Assembly (NCBI GenBank): GCA_001599755.1
Contig: BCHX01000003.1
Location: 3,383,289-3,447,288 of the forward strand
Direction: 5' to 3'
Length of the DNA: 64,000 nt
Source: Gliomastix tumulicola
Taxonomy: Eukaryota; Ascomycota; Sordariomycetes; Hypocreales; Bionectriaceae
Shown: positions 34,846 through 45,557 of the stretch, in pieces
Numbering within the stretch: the first letter of the stretch is position 1
How the letters are laid out: every line of letters begins with the position of its first letter
The notes under the pieces: generated by a model
Seen by the model: the letters and a program-made list of their open reading frames with translations, nothing else
Databases searched by the model: none
Told to the model about the DNA's origin: nothing
Translations under genes and position numbers: made by a program

Positions 34846-35957
34846 ATGGATTCCGAAGATTCAGACTTCTACGGTACAGAAACCGACCCTTGCAATCTAT
34901 TATCCCTACTCGGAGCTCTCACTGACGGTGTCGTAGGCGATGAAGAAGTTGTAGCCGGCCTCCAAGCCCGCGTCGACAACTTCGACGTCGAGGCTTGGCA
35001 CGCTCTGCATGACATCAACCCAGGCCGCCCCAGGCCCCGCGAGGCTCATCTAGCGGGCGCCGCTGCCAGCTTCCACAATCCTTACGCTGGTGTCCCCTTC
35101 GCCTGGCAGCTCTCAGAGACCGTCGATGCCTTCCTCAAGCGCCTGCCCCCGCGCACCACGGAGCAGACCCCGGAGACGCCCTGGATCTTCATCTGCAATC
35201 CTTACATTGCCCGACAGGCAAAAATCAAAGATGAGACCGAGGGCGGTGATGCCGAGAAAGGCAAGGGCAACGAGAATGAGGCCCCGAGTGAGGAGGGTAG
35301 CAAGGTCGGTCTAGTAGTCGAGGCCGGTATGGAGCGTCTGGAGCTGCTCAACAAGTTCGTGGAGAAGACGAGGTCTCTGGCGAAGAACAAGACCGCCGCG
35401 GAAAAGGACATGAACAAGGAGAGGAAGCAGGCCGCCGCCGATATTCTGGCCTTGGCTCATGCCGCCAAGGTTCGGGCAGGGAAGGTGAGTCAGACCTGGA
35501 TTTCCCACACGTATGGTCATGTGCTCGGCTCTCTGCTAACTCTCCCTTTGACAGTGGATGCTCTTCTGCTCGCCCCGGGACGTCAATGATGTGTGGGAAA
35601 CCGTCGCTCATGCCACGGCCTCGAACGAGCTCGGAATAGCGGCCAAGGTTGCTCCCAAACCTCCTGACGAGGACTCCCGGCGAGACCGCCTCATTTGTAT
35701 CTATACGGCCGACTTCAAGGACAAAGCCGACGTTGGAAGGGTTCTCCAGAAGCTTCGAGAGCTCAGACTCGTCGAGGCCAGAACACGCGCCATATACTAC
35801 AAACCAGGTCAGTCTATGAAGCCTCCTTACTGGGAAATCTCATCACTAACATGCGAATTGGCCAACAGATGCTTTCACGTACATTGGAATCTCATCAGGG
35901 AACCCGTGGGGCGTCAGAGCCTCCATCTATAGCTCCATGGATGTATTCCCGAGTTAA
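34846..35957 (+). CDS. DUF1917 (Bles03/UPF0696-like) domain protein
   Basis: Three exons, 34846-35484, 35555-35807 and 35869-35957 (326 aa). The family (human C11orf68/Bles03-like) has a known fold resembling eIF4E-like proteins but no settled function. Seen: an acidic N-terminus (MDSEDSDFYGTETD), WQLSETVDAFLKRLPP, PWIFICNPYI, an acidic low-complexity insert (DETEGGDAEKGKGNENEA), then GLVVEAGMERLELLNKF, and after the first intron WMLFCSPRDVNDVWETVAHATASNELGIAAKVAP, RLICIYTADFKDKADVGRVLQKLRELRLV, IYYKPDAFTYIGISSGNPWGVRASIYSS. The last exon is only 89 nt and restores the strongly conserved YKPDAFTY block, so the splice is firm. It converges on NAA30. Confidence 0.88.
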
Positions 35958-36307
35958 GGCAGAGAGAGATGCAGGGTGGGATGGTCGTTTCTATCGTTTC
36001 GTCGTTTCATTGTTTTTCGCAGCGTAGCAAAGCAAGCCCTTGATGCCCCTGCGTTTACACATAGTTCCTACAGATCACGACCTGAACGCCACGAATAAAT
36101 TCCGCTCGCCGAGACCTTGTGACTCCTCTTGCCAACCAAGGCTACTGCAACCGCCATGACCCAGTACGCCAATTGAAGGCACAACTCGTGCTTCTTGATC
36201 TCATGCCTAACCCGCCACGCTATTGTATAGATAAGTGCTCGACTCACGCCTCCAACGTGGTCTAAATCAAGAGTGTTCAAAAATGACTAGAAGACAAGAA
36301 TGAATGC
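35958..36307. other. Convergent 3' spacer DUF1917 gene / NAA30
   Basis: 350 bp holding both 3' ends. I see no gene or notable repeat. Confidence 0.55.
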
Positions 36308-36948
36308 TTAGGCAATCTGGCCGTCGAACTCCTCAGGAACGGAGTCCGGGTCGATCGACTTGAGCAGCAGGACCAGCCTATACGCACTGCTCCCATTGAG
36401 GTAGTACCTGTGCAGCTTCTTGGACCGCAGGAAGCCGAGCCGCTCGTACAGGCGCATGGCGGGGATGTTGGTCTCCTCGGTCTCGAGGACAATCTCGTCG
36501 GCCTTGCGGTCGGCCATGGCGCCGATAGCCATCTTGACGAGGGCCGTGGCAACTCCGTGACCGCGGTAGGGAGACGCCACGGCGAGCATGGCGATGTAGC
36601 CGCGCCGCGTGGGCGTGGAGTGTGCGGCGTGGACTTCCAGCTTGCAGACGATGACGCCGATGAGCGACTTGTCTTCGGGGCTCAATGCCTGTGCGTCATT
36701 GTCAATCTCGGCCACAGGGATCCCATCATAACAGTTGTACAAAACGGAAGGGGGGGGCAGAGCTGTACCATGTAGCATAGATGACCCCACTGGCAAAGAA
36801 AATATCGATAGACATAGATGCTATACGGCTCACTCAAGTCTTTCGAGATGAGTGCTCTGATAGCCGGCAAATACTGAGCCTCCAGCTTGTGCTCATATCG
36901 AATGTATTGCAGCTCAACGGGCAGGCCAGCCGCCGGAGCCGGGTCCAT
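36308..36948 (-). CDS. NAA30: NatC catalytic subunit Naa30 (Mak3), N-alpha-acetyltransferase
   Basis: Two exons, 36948-36769 and 36688-36308 (186 aa), phase 0 intron. Naa30 with Naa35 and Naa38 acetylates N-termini such as Met-Leu and Met-Ile on the ribosome. Seen: LISKDLSEPYSIYVYRYFLCQWGHLCYM in exon 1, then ALSPEDKSLIGVIVCKLEVH, RRGYIAMLAVASPYRGHGVATALV with the acetyl-CoA loop RGHGVA (residues 102-107), ADEIVLETEETNIPAMRLYERLGFLRSKKLHRYYLNGSSAYRLVLLL. The IYVYRYFL and RYYLNG motifs identify the Mak3 branch rather than other GNATs. Read through, the first exon would run into a frame with no GNAT core, so the intron is needed. Confidence 0.94.
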
Positions 36949-38440
36949 GTCGAGGGGTCGTTGATGGGCGATGGTGGGATGACGGAGCTGCTGAGAGCAG
37001 AGTGAGGAGGGGAACAGCGCTTCAAGTAAGCAAGGTGGCTCGGCGATGACTCAGGCGGTTGAGGCCCAAGGCAACAGCCACGCACACATAAAAGGCAAGG
37101 GCGAGGACGACACAACAGGAGGGACAGGCTGTCTTACGGACGATCAGAGGGGATATATCACGCCGTGAAGCCACAGGCGGGGATGGACGGTGCCGCCTCA
37201 GCTTGTGTGTGCAGTGGAGGCGATTCAGGCTCCGGTCATGGAGGTTACAGTGGGCTTAGTGGAGGATTAGTGGAGTGACAGCTGGCTGGACTTACTGGAG
37301 GCGCCCAGATGGAGCTTAGCGGCCCTGGAACGGCATTCACCTGAGGCAATGGGAATGCCAAAGGGGGAATGCCATCTCTGTAGAGCTGAGTGCAGAGACA
37401 CCTTGAGCCATAGGATCGTATAATATATAATCTGGGAATGTAGCAGCCCAAGTTTCACTACTTGCTGAGATAGGAAGAGAAAAAGACTGGAATGAGTTTG
37501 CCGAACGAAGTGTATAATGAGGCAGCCTTGGAGGTGACTGGTCTGAATTACCTACGCAGTGAAACGTAGGCAAAGTTAAAGAGAGGACGACTTGACTCAT
37601 TGGAGCTATCAATTCATCAGGCGTTGGAGAGCTCAAGGTCTAGATGCCCATGGCCATGCCCGCAGTCCTACTTATACAATCCACTATCGATAATTTCAGT
37701 GTCGGCGTGTGCTGAGTGAAGAGAGCTTAAAGTGGGACAGCAACTTGCAAAATCACATGTGACAGTGCAGAGGCTCAGAAGGCGACCAGCTAGCTGATCA
37801 GCGTCGAAGAACAGCTGAACACTCTCAACCAGTTTGTAACAAAGAGTCCCAGCGTGAAAGAGAACTCACAGCTTGAACAAAACTTCGAAAAGCCCGCCCA
37901 ACTGCCTATGTCGCCAAGGGACACCAAACGAAGCCACGATGCAGACCTCCAGCGGGCATACGCAAAATCGCATTGACGTCAATGCCTGCAAGGGCCTTGC
38001 CTGTCCTGCTGACGATCTAAAATGTCCCCTGCCGCATCGGAGCATTGCTCCGCCCGCAATCCCGCTGAAGACTGAGCCAAGGGCTGCGGGACGCATTTGC
38101 ACATGCTAAATTGCTCTCCTGCAATGCAATTGCAGTAATTTTCCTCTTTTATCGCCGGCATCTAATTTTCCTGCAAGCAATCTTCGAGGTGTTGGTTCAC
38201 TCTGTCTTGTCGTTCGTCTGGCGTTGGAAGGGAGGAAAACACAATATTGTCCTGCTCTCCCTCTATCGCGTTAATTCCGCCTCTACCTAGCTTCACCCCG
38301 CCAGCTTGGAGCTAATCAACCCATTCCTCCTCTATCCTTCCAACCAGAGAATCAGACCACAATCCGTCGACACCTCGCAGCACATGCCGGATTTCCTCAT
38401 CGACTCCGAAACATAGCTTTACCAAGCACAAGGAGCGCTT
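36949..38440. promoter_or_regulatory. 1.5-kb divergent promoter region NAA30 / LRO1
   Basis: No gene is seen. The notable element is a 16-bp perfect palindrome around a CRE core at 37970-37985. AT-rich stretches (CGTATAATATATAATC near 37418-37433) lie mid-region, and a CT-rich stretch (about 38239-38342) precedes LRO1. Confidence 0.5.
37970..37985. promoter_or_regulatory. 16-bp perfect palindrome with CRE core
   Basis: GCATTGACGTCAATGC equals its own reverse complement. The core TGACGTCA is the consensus of ATF/CREB-type bZIP factors. It lies about 455 bp before LRO1 and 1.0 kb before NAA30. Confidence 0.55.
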
Positions 38441-40333
38441 ATGGCGACAACGCTAAGGCGGCGTCTGCCTCCAGATAATCGCAACGTCGAGGTCCCCAAC
38501 GCGCGAGACGAGAGTCCCTTCCCCGAGCCGACATCCCACGTCCACGTTATCGAGCGCACACCGAAGAAGAGCAAGCGTCGCAATGGCTTCATATTCCTTC
38601 TTGGCGGCCTCTGTGGCATCATCGGCGCCGGCTTCTTCGCCTCGTCCAACGACATGTTCGACATCCCCGAGCTGGGCGACCTCAGCATGGACAGCTTGCT
38701 AGACGCCGTGCCCGCCGGGCTGGTCAAGGATCTGGCGGGCTTTGTCCAGGGGGAGAGGGATGTCGCCGACTCGTACGATTCCTTTTCTGTCGGGCTCAAG
38801 GCTCAGGCAGAGGGGTTGACGGCGCATCACCCCATGATCATGGTTCCCGGCGTCATCTCAACCGGTCTCGAGTCCTGGGGCACGGCCAACATATCTAGAC
38901 CATACTTCCGGAAGAGGCTCTGGGGTAGCTGGACTATGATGCGGGCGCTCGTCCTGGACAAGGAAAGCTGGAAGAAGCACATCATGCTGGACAAGCTAAC
39001 GGGTCTGGATCCTCCCTTGGTCAAGCTCAGGGCGGCGCAGGGCTTCGATGCTACCGATTTCTTCATCACGGGCTACTGGATATGGAACAAGATTTTTGAG
39101 AACCTGGCGACTATAGGATACGACCCGACCAACTCATACACGGCGGCTTACGACTGGCGCCTTTCGTTTGACAACCTTGAGGTGCGGGACCAATACTTCA
39201 GCAGGCTCAAGTCGTACATCGAGACGGGTGTCCATTATGGTGGCAAAAAGGCTGTGTTAGCATCGCATAGCATGGGCAGCCAGGTTGTCTACTACTTCTT
39301 TCATTGGGTCGAGTCTGAGTTTGGTGGCAACGGCGGTCCGGACTGGGTAGAGACGCATATTGAATCTTGGATCAACATCAGCGGCTGCATGCTCGGTGCT
39401 GTCAAAGACCTTACGGCCGTCCTGTCCGGCGAGATGCGCGACACGGCCCAGCTGAATGCCTTTGCCATTTACGGTCTGGAGAAGTTTCTGAGCAAGGAGG
39501 AACGCGCCGAGCTGTTCCGGGCTATGCCAGGCATCTCATCTATGCTGCCGATGGGCGGAGATGCCGTGTGGGGGAACCTGACTTGGGCACCAGATGATCA
39601 GCCTGGCCAGCAGAATTCTTATGGGAGCTTCCTCAACTTTCGCTCTGCGGGCAACTTCACGACTCCGGACCGAAATCTGACGGTGGACGGCTCTCTGTCA
39701 TACCTTCTTAGCACCACAGAAGACTGGTACCAGCGACTAGTCAAGGGCAGCTACTCGCACGGCGTAGCACACACCAAAGCCGAGGTCGAGGCTAACCAGC
39801 GCAATTATACCAAGTGGATTAACCCGCTCGAGACACGGCTCCCCCTTGCGCCTAGTCTCAAGATCTACTGCTTCTACGGCGTTGGGAAACCGACGGAGAG
39901 GGCGTACTTCTACAGAGCACCGGAACAGCCAGCCATGACGAACCTCAATGTCACAATCGACGTTGGACTGACGGAAGGGGAGGTCGATCATGGTGTCATC
40001 ATGGGTGAAGGAGACGGGACAGTCAACCTCCTCAGCACGGGGTACATGTGCAACCGTGGCTGGCACATGGAGCGCTACAACCCGGCGGGAACCCAGATCA
40101 CCGTCGTCGAGATGCCGCACGAGCCGGAACGATTCAACCCTCGAGGCGGGCCGAAGACAGCCGACCACGTCGATATCCTGGGCCGCCAGAATCTCAACGA
40201 GCTGGTCCTGCGGGTGGCTGCTGGCATGGGGTCGACGATTGAAAATTACGTCGTCAGCAACATCAAGGAGTATGCGTCGAGGGTCAAGATTTACGATGAT
40301 AAGAAGGCGGAATCTGCGGCAGGAGAGCCATAG
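38441..40333 (+). CDS. LRO1: Phospholipid:diacylglycerol acyltransferase LRO1
   Basis: One exon, 630 aa, the usual length. Lro1 transfers an acyl chain from phospholipid to diacylglycerol, giving triacylglycerol at the ER and nuclear envelope. Seen: a basic cytosolic N-terminus ending KKSKRRNG, one transmembrane segment (about residues 49-67), then the LCAT-like lumenal hydrolase: HHPMIMVPGVISTGLESW, FFITGYWIWNKI, YDWRLSF, the nucleophile elbow ASHSMGSQ (Ser277), GWV-like strands, MGEGDGTVNLLS with the acidic residue, and the histidine region ADHVDILGRQNLNELVLRVA. N-glycosylation sequons (NIS, NLT, NFT) agree with a lumenal domain. It is followed by LDB17 on the same strand. Confidence 0.96.
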   Translation: MATTLRRRLPPDNRNVEVPNARDESPFPEPTSHVHVIERTPKKSKRRNGFIFLLGGLCGIIGAGFFASSNDMFDIPELGDLSMDSLLDAVPAGLVKDLAGFVQGERDVADSYDSFSVGLKAQAEGLTAHHPMIMVPGVISTGLESWGTANISRPYFRKRLWGSWTMMRALVLDKESWKKHIMLDKLTGLDPPLVKLRAAQGFDATDFFITGYWIWNKIFENLATIGYDPTNSYTAAYDWRLSFDNLEVRDQYFSRLKSYIETGVHYGGKKAVLASHSMGSQVVYYFFHWVESEFGGNGGPDWVETHIESWINISGCMLGAVKDLTAVLSGEMRDTAQLNAFAIYGLEKFLSKEERAELFRAMPGISSMLPMGGDAVWGNLTWAPDDQPGQQNSYGSFLNFRSAGNFTTPDRNLTVDGSLSYLLSTTEDWYQRLVKGSYSHGVAHTKAEVEANQRNYTKWINPLETRLPLAPSLKIYCFYGVGKPTERAYFYRAPEQPAMTNLNVTIDVGLTEGEVDHGVIMGEGDGTVNLLSTGYMCNRGWHMERYNPAGTQITVVEMPHEPERFNPRGGPKTADHVDILGRQNLNELVLRVAAGMGSTIENYVVSNIKEYASRVKIYDDKKAESAAGEP

Positions 40334-41061
40334 AGTGGACTCCTTAATTTGACGGTGATAGGGCTGCAGTGTATGATGGTGGTTGGCGTCGTTGGCTTGC
40401 GATGTCTTTCATACATAATACAGCGTGGGTAGAGGGCGTTGGGTGCCGGTGTTGGCGCTGGGCGAGGGAGAATATACTCCCCTCGGACATATTGGAACAT
40501 TTAATGCATTGAACGTATACATGTATAGATACAAATAGAACGGATTGATGGGCTTGCCGAGTCTCAGCTTCTCGAGTCTAGATAAGTCATGGTAATAATT
40601 GGAGTTCTGGACCGTGGAGAAGTCAGCACCCCCAACGCTACTTATGCCTGTTAAGGAATAGACCGTCGCTGGATTGCGTCGTTAGCCGGCAGGAGGTACC
40701 GACTGGGGAACACCTCCACCCACCTCCCACCTTCTAGATTGTTTGCATCAGTTCGCCTTCTTCCCGCCACAACCAGACGACACATCAACATCATCATCAG
40801 TTTACGCATAGCGATACCTCCTTTTCCCAAGAATATAGGGGCTCGTGCAGAACGATGCAGGACTAGGCCCTAATGGCATTGTCCGTAAGCAGAATCTAGG
40901 CCAACAATTGCCCACTCTACAAGCACGAGCTTCGTCCTAGGTTGCCTCCGATCCGATACCGCCTGCGCCGCCGCCGAGTCCACGACAACTCGCCCGAGGG
41001 CGGATCTCAGTATCACCCGTCCCGATGAAGTCGCAGGTGGTCTACTTCCCACCCAGGCATC
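40334..41061. other. Spacer LRO1-LDB17
   Basis: LRO1 3' region and LDB17 promoter/leader. It contains an AT-rich stretch with TACATGTATAGATAC near 40518-40532; no gene is seen. Confidence 0.55.
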
Positions 41062-42756
41062 ATGGCGGATTCTCAAGAGGTCCCTCTGTCTCCTGAAGAC
41101 GAGGAGCAATACTGGAAGGGTTAGCTTCCTCCTCCACGCGGAACACTACAAGCATCCCCTTGCTGACATAGTGCTCAGAGCTTGACGACTGTGTGCGCAA
41201 CGTCTGCAAGAGTCACGAAGCCATAGACGATACTCTACGGTCCTGGCTAGAGATCACGACCAAGCTGCAGCAGCCCTCCGCCCACGACTCCTCGACCCCC
41301 CACCTCGACCAAAACCTCGTCTTTTGCGGCGAGGCCCTCATATCAAGCGACCTCTTCACCCAACACAAGGACTACGTCCGCCAACAGATCATACACAGTC
41401 TCCTTCAAGAGGACGAGACGGAGCCCTTGCACGCCATAGCATGCCTGCTCCTCATCGACGGCCACCATGAAGAGACATTGTTCCCCCGCATGATCGACGA
41501 GGCCTGCTTCCCTCGTCTACTGGAACTGCTGAGGGCGAAGAGAAGCGGAGGGGGTGGCGAGGGGGACCCACGTCTGCACAGGTTTCTGCTACATCTGATG
41601 TATGAGATGTCACGTATGGAGCGGCTGAGGCCTGACGATCTGGAATTGGTAGATGATGCTTTCATTCACCACCTCTTTGGTCTCATCGAGGTGGTGTCGG
41701 ACGACGTGGATGACCCCTACCACTACCCTACAATCAGGGTGCTTGTGAGTACTTCCAGACTCGTCGAAGGCAGTCCACCACGTACTAACTCGTGTCTACA
41801 AGCTTGTGCTTAATGAACAGTACATGCTGGCGTCAACCGACTCAGCCGTCGACGCCGGGGCGACGCAAGCCCCGCAACTGACGAACAGGATAGTCAAGTG
41901 CCTGAGTCTTCACGGGCCTTCCTTCCGAACATTTGGGGAGAACATCATTCTTCTTCTCAACCGGGAAACAGAGACGTCGCTGCAACTTCTGATCCTCAAA
42001 TTGCTGTACCTGCTCTTCACAACTAGAGCGACGTACGAATATTTCTATACAAACGACCTCCGTGTTCTACTCGATGTCATCATTCGCAATCTCATGGACC
42101 TACCCGATGAAAAGCAGTCATTACGGCACACATATTTACGAGTTCTATACCCGCTGCTGGCACATACGCAGCTGAGTTACCCACCGCACTACAAAAAGAA
42201 CGAAATCGTGCGGCTGTTGAACATTCTCCGCGGGTCACAGAATGCACACTTCGCGCCGGCAGACGAGACGACCCTGCGGCTCGTGGATCGAATATGCAAG
42301 ATTGGTTGGCTCGAGAATGACCTGGGGTTGCGCGAGGGAGAGGTTGCGCGGAAGATTCTGGGCATCAGCCTCTCGTCGTCGCAGACGGCTAGTAGTGTCA
42401 GCGTCGCGAATGTAGCAGGCGTGATGGAGAAACCCGGAGTGCAGACGCCAAGCAGGAACGGTGTCGACGGCGAACAGGAGGGAGAGGATTTGGCAGCATC
42501 TGTGGAGGATGTTGCGACTGCGGTGAAGACTAAGAAGCCCGTGCCGGCGGTCCCGAGGCACCGCCATGGCGTTCCATTTGCTAAGATCACGGACACGCAT
42601 GGCAATGGGAACGGCCACGGCCACGGAGTCGGTAACGGGACTGGCGCTCCAAAAAAGATACCCCCGAAAGCACCGCCGCCCAGGAGACGGGGTAAGATGA
42701 AGGTTGTACAACATCCTCCCGTCGAGCCGATTCACGAGGCGGGTTCAGATGTCTGA
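41062..42756 (+). CDS. LDB17: SPIN90/Ldb17 family endocytic actin regulator
   Basis: Three exons, 41062-41119, 41179-41744 and 41803-42756 (525 aa). SPIN90/Ldb17 proteins act at endocytic patches, binding Arp2/3 and SH3 proteins and nucleating linear actin filaments. Seen: the leucine-rich helical domain (SPIN90/Ldb17 type, formerly DUF2013): RLLELLRAK, PRLHRFLLHLMYEMSRMERL, EQYMLASTDS, KCLSLHGPSFRTFGENIILLLNRE, LLILKLLYLLFTTRATYEYFYTNDLRVLLDVIIRNL, LRHTYLRVLYPLLAHTQL and the YKKNEIVRLL segment. The C-terminal 120 residues are disordered, with a short Gly/His/Asn run and proline-rich SH3-type sequence (PKKIPPKAPPPRRRGK). Exon 1 encodes only 19 codons; donor GTTAGC is less usual but restores a good frame. 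Confidence 0.9.
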
Positions 42757-45557
42757 TTCAGGGTTGAGTCTGGCTCTCATGCGGTCAACTCCCTGCTTTA
42801 AGAAGAGCTCGGCGACATATACTCAAATCTCGAATACATCGTTTCCATTCGAGGCAACGCGACAAAGTCTTACGATACATCAAGTTTGGCGTTTTCGGGT
42901 AACATGGGACGGTACCTGGCTGGCGTTGGGGTTGCTGGGAGGAGTATTTCTTCTCTTTTCATTCGCTTTTGGAATAGCAGACAAGACAGTTATACTATGA
43001 GTATTCATCACACGGCTCCATTCGCCGATATATCGGGCATTGTAGATCTTGTCGCGGGCAACACTGTGCTCACACTGTCCCAGTACACCAGAAGGAAGCT
43101 TGCAGCAGTTGCAAAGTTTGGTTGAGACGCCGGATCCGGGGAGTGCTGCTCAGACGGGGGAACTATGCCCTCAGATACACGGGCCGACACGAGCTGAGTT
43201 TCACGATGCAACTATTTTCAGGAGCGGGGTAATAGTCTTGGTGCTTTCCCAAAGAAAGAAGGAGAAAGACAAGACCACTAAGCAGGTAGTTGAGGCGTAG
43301 GGAGGGTCAGAGACGGGAAGATCGAATTTCAAATGAGCATGGTGACGTGCGAAGGGGAAAGCGCGCGTGGCTGGGAAGAAAGGGTCTCGAGGCGTAGCGG
43401 ATGCTGGAGAAGAAAGATCAGCAGGGCTATGGATTTGGGGACCGAACTAACGCAGTCGTCGGGGGTGGCATCGTTCATCTCAGCTGAAAGAGCCGGCGGA
43501 GGGGCGATGAGCCGGCACGCGTTGGCCGAGGAAGCTCTTGGCCCTTCTCTATGACTTTGGACTTCGCATATAAGACGGGGTCAAAGCTGACCTAGTAGGG
43601 AACCTAGCGAACCTTGAGTTCTCGAATAATAAGGCCTTGTATAGGGTTCCTTAGTCGCGGAACCAGGTGCCTCTTTGATTCCATTGACGAGCTGAGGCTC
43701 GAATCTGCTATTAGCTATTACGCCCCCTTTTTTCTCCGGAGCCCCCCACTCGGTGGTTCGGTGCTTATTTAGCGGCGCTGCACGGGCTAGCTGAGTGTTA
43801 GCAGCGCGGATGCGGATCTCTGATTCGCCCGAGTCTAGTGCCCTACGTCATCGTTACTTGAACCAAAATCTGGGTTGTCTTCGAACCTCCTGCGTGTCTC
43901 GCACGAAGCTGCGAAATGCCGAGACAAATGACGATCAGCTGTGGGCGAAACTATCACCCTCGCCAAGGACAGCGGTCGTTCGTCCAAGCCTGATTGATGG
44001 AACAGGTTGCAACATCTCGAACCGGTTTGTCGGGCTGAGGCACGCAGGTTGGAGGGAGCCAAGGAGAGCTGGTCTCTGCATCTGCGCGCTTTGCCAAGCT
44101 CTGCCAGGTTCGGTGGACAGCATGAGGACACCTTGAGAACCTGGTTCTCGAGCTCTGGTCGGTGGCTGGCTGCCTCAAGTAGGTGCAGATGATCCTTCCG
44201 CGAAGCACAGTTTCGATAGTGCCGCCGTGCTTCTCTCCCTGCAAGATAGGAGTTGATACCGACCCGGGGCTGGGCACCGCCTGAGTCAGCATTCACGACG
44301 CCGGAAATGCGTGCCGTTTCCCTTTTTGAGGGAGAATCTTCAACGAGGGGCTCCCTGATTGAGTTTGTGGTCGCCAGGTTGGAAGAATAGATATCCATCT
44401 TTGGAGTTTGGGTGACAGAGACGCACATTACGGAGTATTATTTATAGTGGGGTGTTTATTTTAGTGATGGCGATCGGTTACGTCGCATCTTGAAAAGACG
44501 GGAGCCCTCCGAATGATCAATCCATTTGTCCACGCTGCTGGAAGCGCTTCTCCTCTTGTCGATGGGACTCCCGCGTCTCCGTGAAAGCTCACATGCTAGC
44601 GGTTTGGACATGTGCCTTTGAGATGCATGTTTGGGCATGCGCAACATCGTGCCGCACAATGAATGGATCATAATCATAATTCATGTCCTGGCACAGCCTC
44701 TGTCAGCCCTCCCGTCAGGTCTCCAATCCTGACTGAGTCGTGGGCTCGTGGCCCCAGATTCTTGGCGTAGTTCTTGCCAACTGTAGCTTCTCGTTCCTGC
44801 CCTCTCAGTTGCTGGCCTCAAGTTCTATTTCTCTCTTCGAATATTCTTCTTTCTACCTTACACTCAAAGACCTTGTCTTTCTCTCCCAAGACACCTCCAT
44901 CCCGACGCAATTGACAGTATCACTACATCCAAACAGCATTCCTACCCGCCGGAGATACCCCAACAGCACCAGCACCGCAGCGACCCAACCCACCCCGACT
45001 CCAACCACTCCAACCCAAGCCCGAGAGAGGACGTTACGCGTCTCGTCACCCTCTTGGAGGAACAAAGTACAATCCAGGCCGAGCAGGTGAGCAGATTCCG
45101 GGTGTGAACGGGTCCGCCGCTAGAGCAGACGCAATCCCGCACTACCTGACGGTCCTGACGTACGACGCAGCTAATCAAAGTACAAGTACAAACAGCGTTA
45201 GCTCCAAGCCAAGGGCCAAGGTCGTTGAGTCTCCATTGCGTCAGTGCATCCCGTCTCATTACACTGTCTGTCGCCCGTCCAGACTCCCGGCCAGGCCTTT
45301 ATAGTGGTTCCCCCCCTTCCTGGTGGTCCAAATCACACATCGTCTCTGGCATTCCTGGGCTCCAGATTGGACGGACGGCCGAAGAGCGAGACACGCCCGA
45401 CGCACACCACACACACACGCATACGTCAAACAGCGTTAGGACGACATTGCGAAACCCCTCAATCCCGCCGACTGACTCTCAAACGGACGCCCCGTCACTC
45501 CCCCCGGGGGGTCTGAATATTTCTCATTTATACGCGGCCCCCTTTCCCCCGCCCAAC
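42757..45557. other. 2.8-kb region before SLM1, long ATG-free SLM1 leader
   Basis: The right-hand 873 nt (44685-45557) contains no ATG on the plus strand and is CT/CA-rich, so it is the likely SLM1 leader. A possible small gene on the minus strand lies at 43835-44398 (listed separately). The left part is LDB17 3' flank; the stretch 43560-43760 is AT-richer and has short imperfect GGTTCC/GGAACC repeats. Confidence 0.5.
43835..44398 (-). CDS. Possible hypothetical protein (low support)
   Basis: An open frame of 187 codons from the ATG at 44398. I recognise no family. A TATAAATA element lies on the minus strand at 44439-44446, about 41-48 nt before this ATG; a start 30 nt further upstream (44428) would sit within 11 nt of the TATA and is less likely. 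The first 60 residues (MDIYSSNLATTNSIREPLVED..., then PRVGINSYLAGREARRHYR) look protein-like; the rest, with scattered Cys and Arg, looks more like noise, so an unseen splice site is possible. Could equally be a chance frame. Confidence 0.25.
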   Translation of the reverse strand: MDIYSSNLATTNSIREPLVEDSPSKRETARISGVVNADSGGAQPRVGINSYLAGREARRHYRNCASRKDHLHLLEAASHRPELENQVLKVSSCCPPNLAELGKARRCRDQLSLAPSNLRASARQTGSRCCNLFHQSGLDERPLSLARVIVSPTADRHLSRHFAASCETRRRFEDNPDFGSSNDDVGH

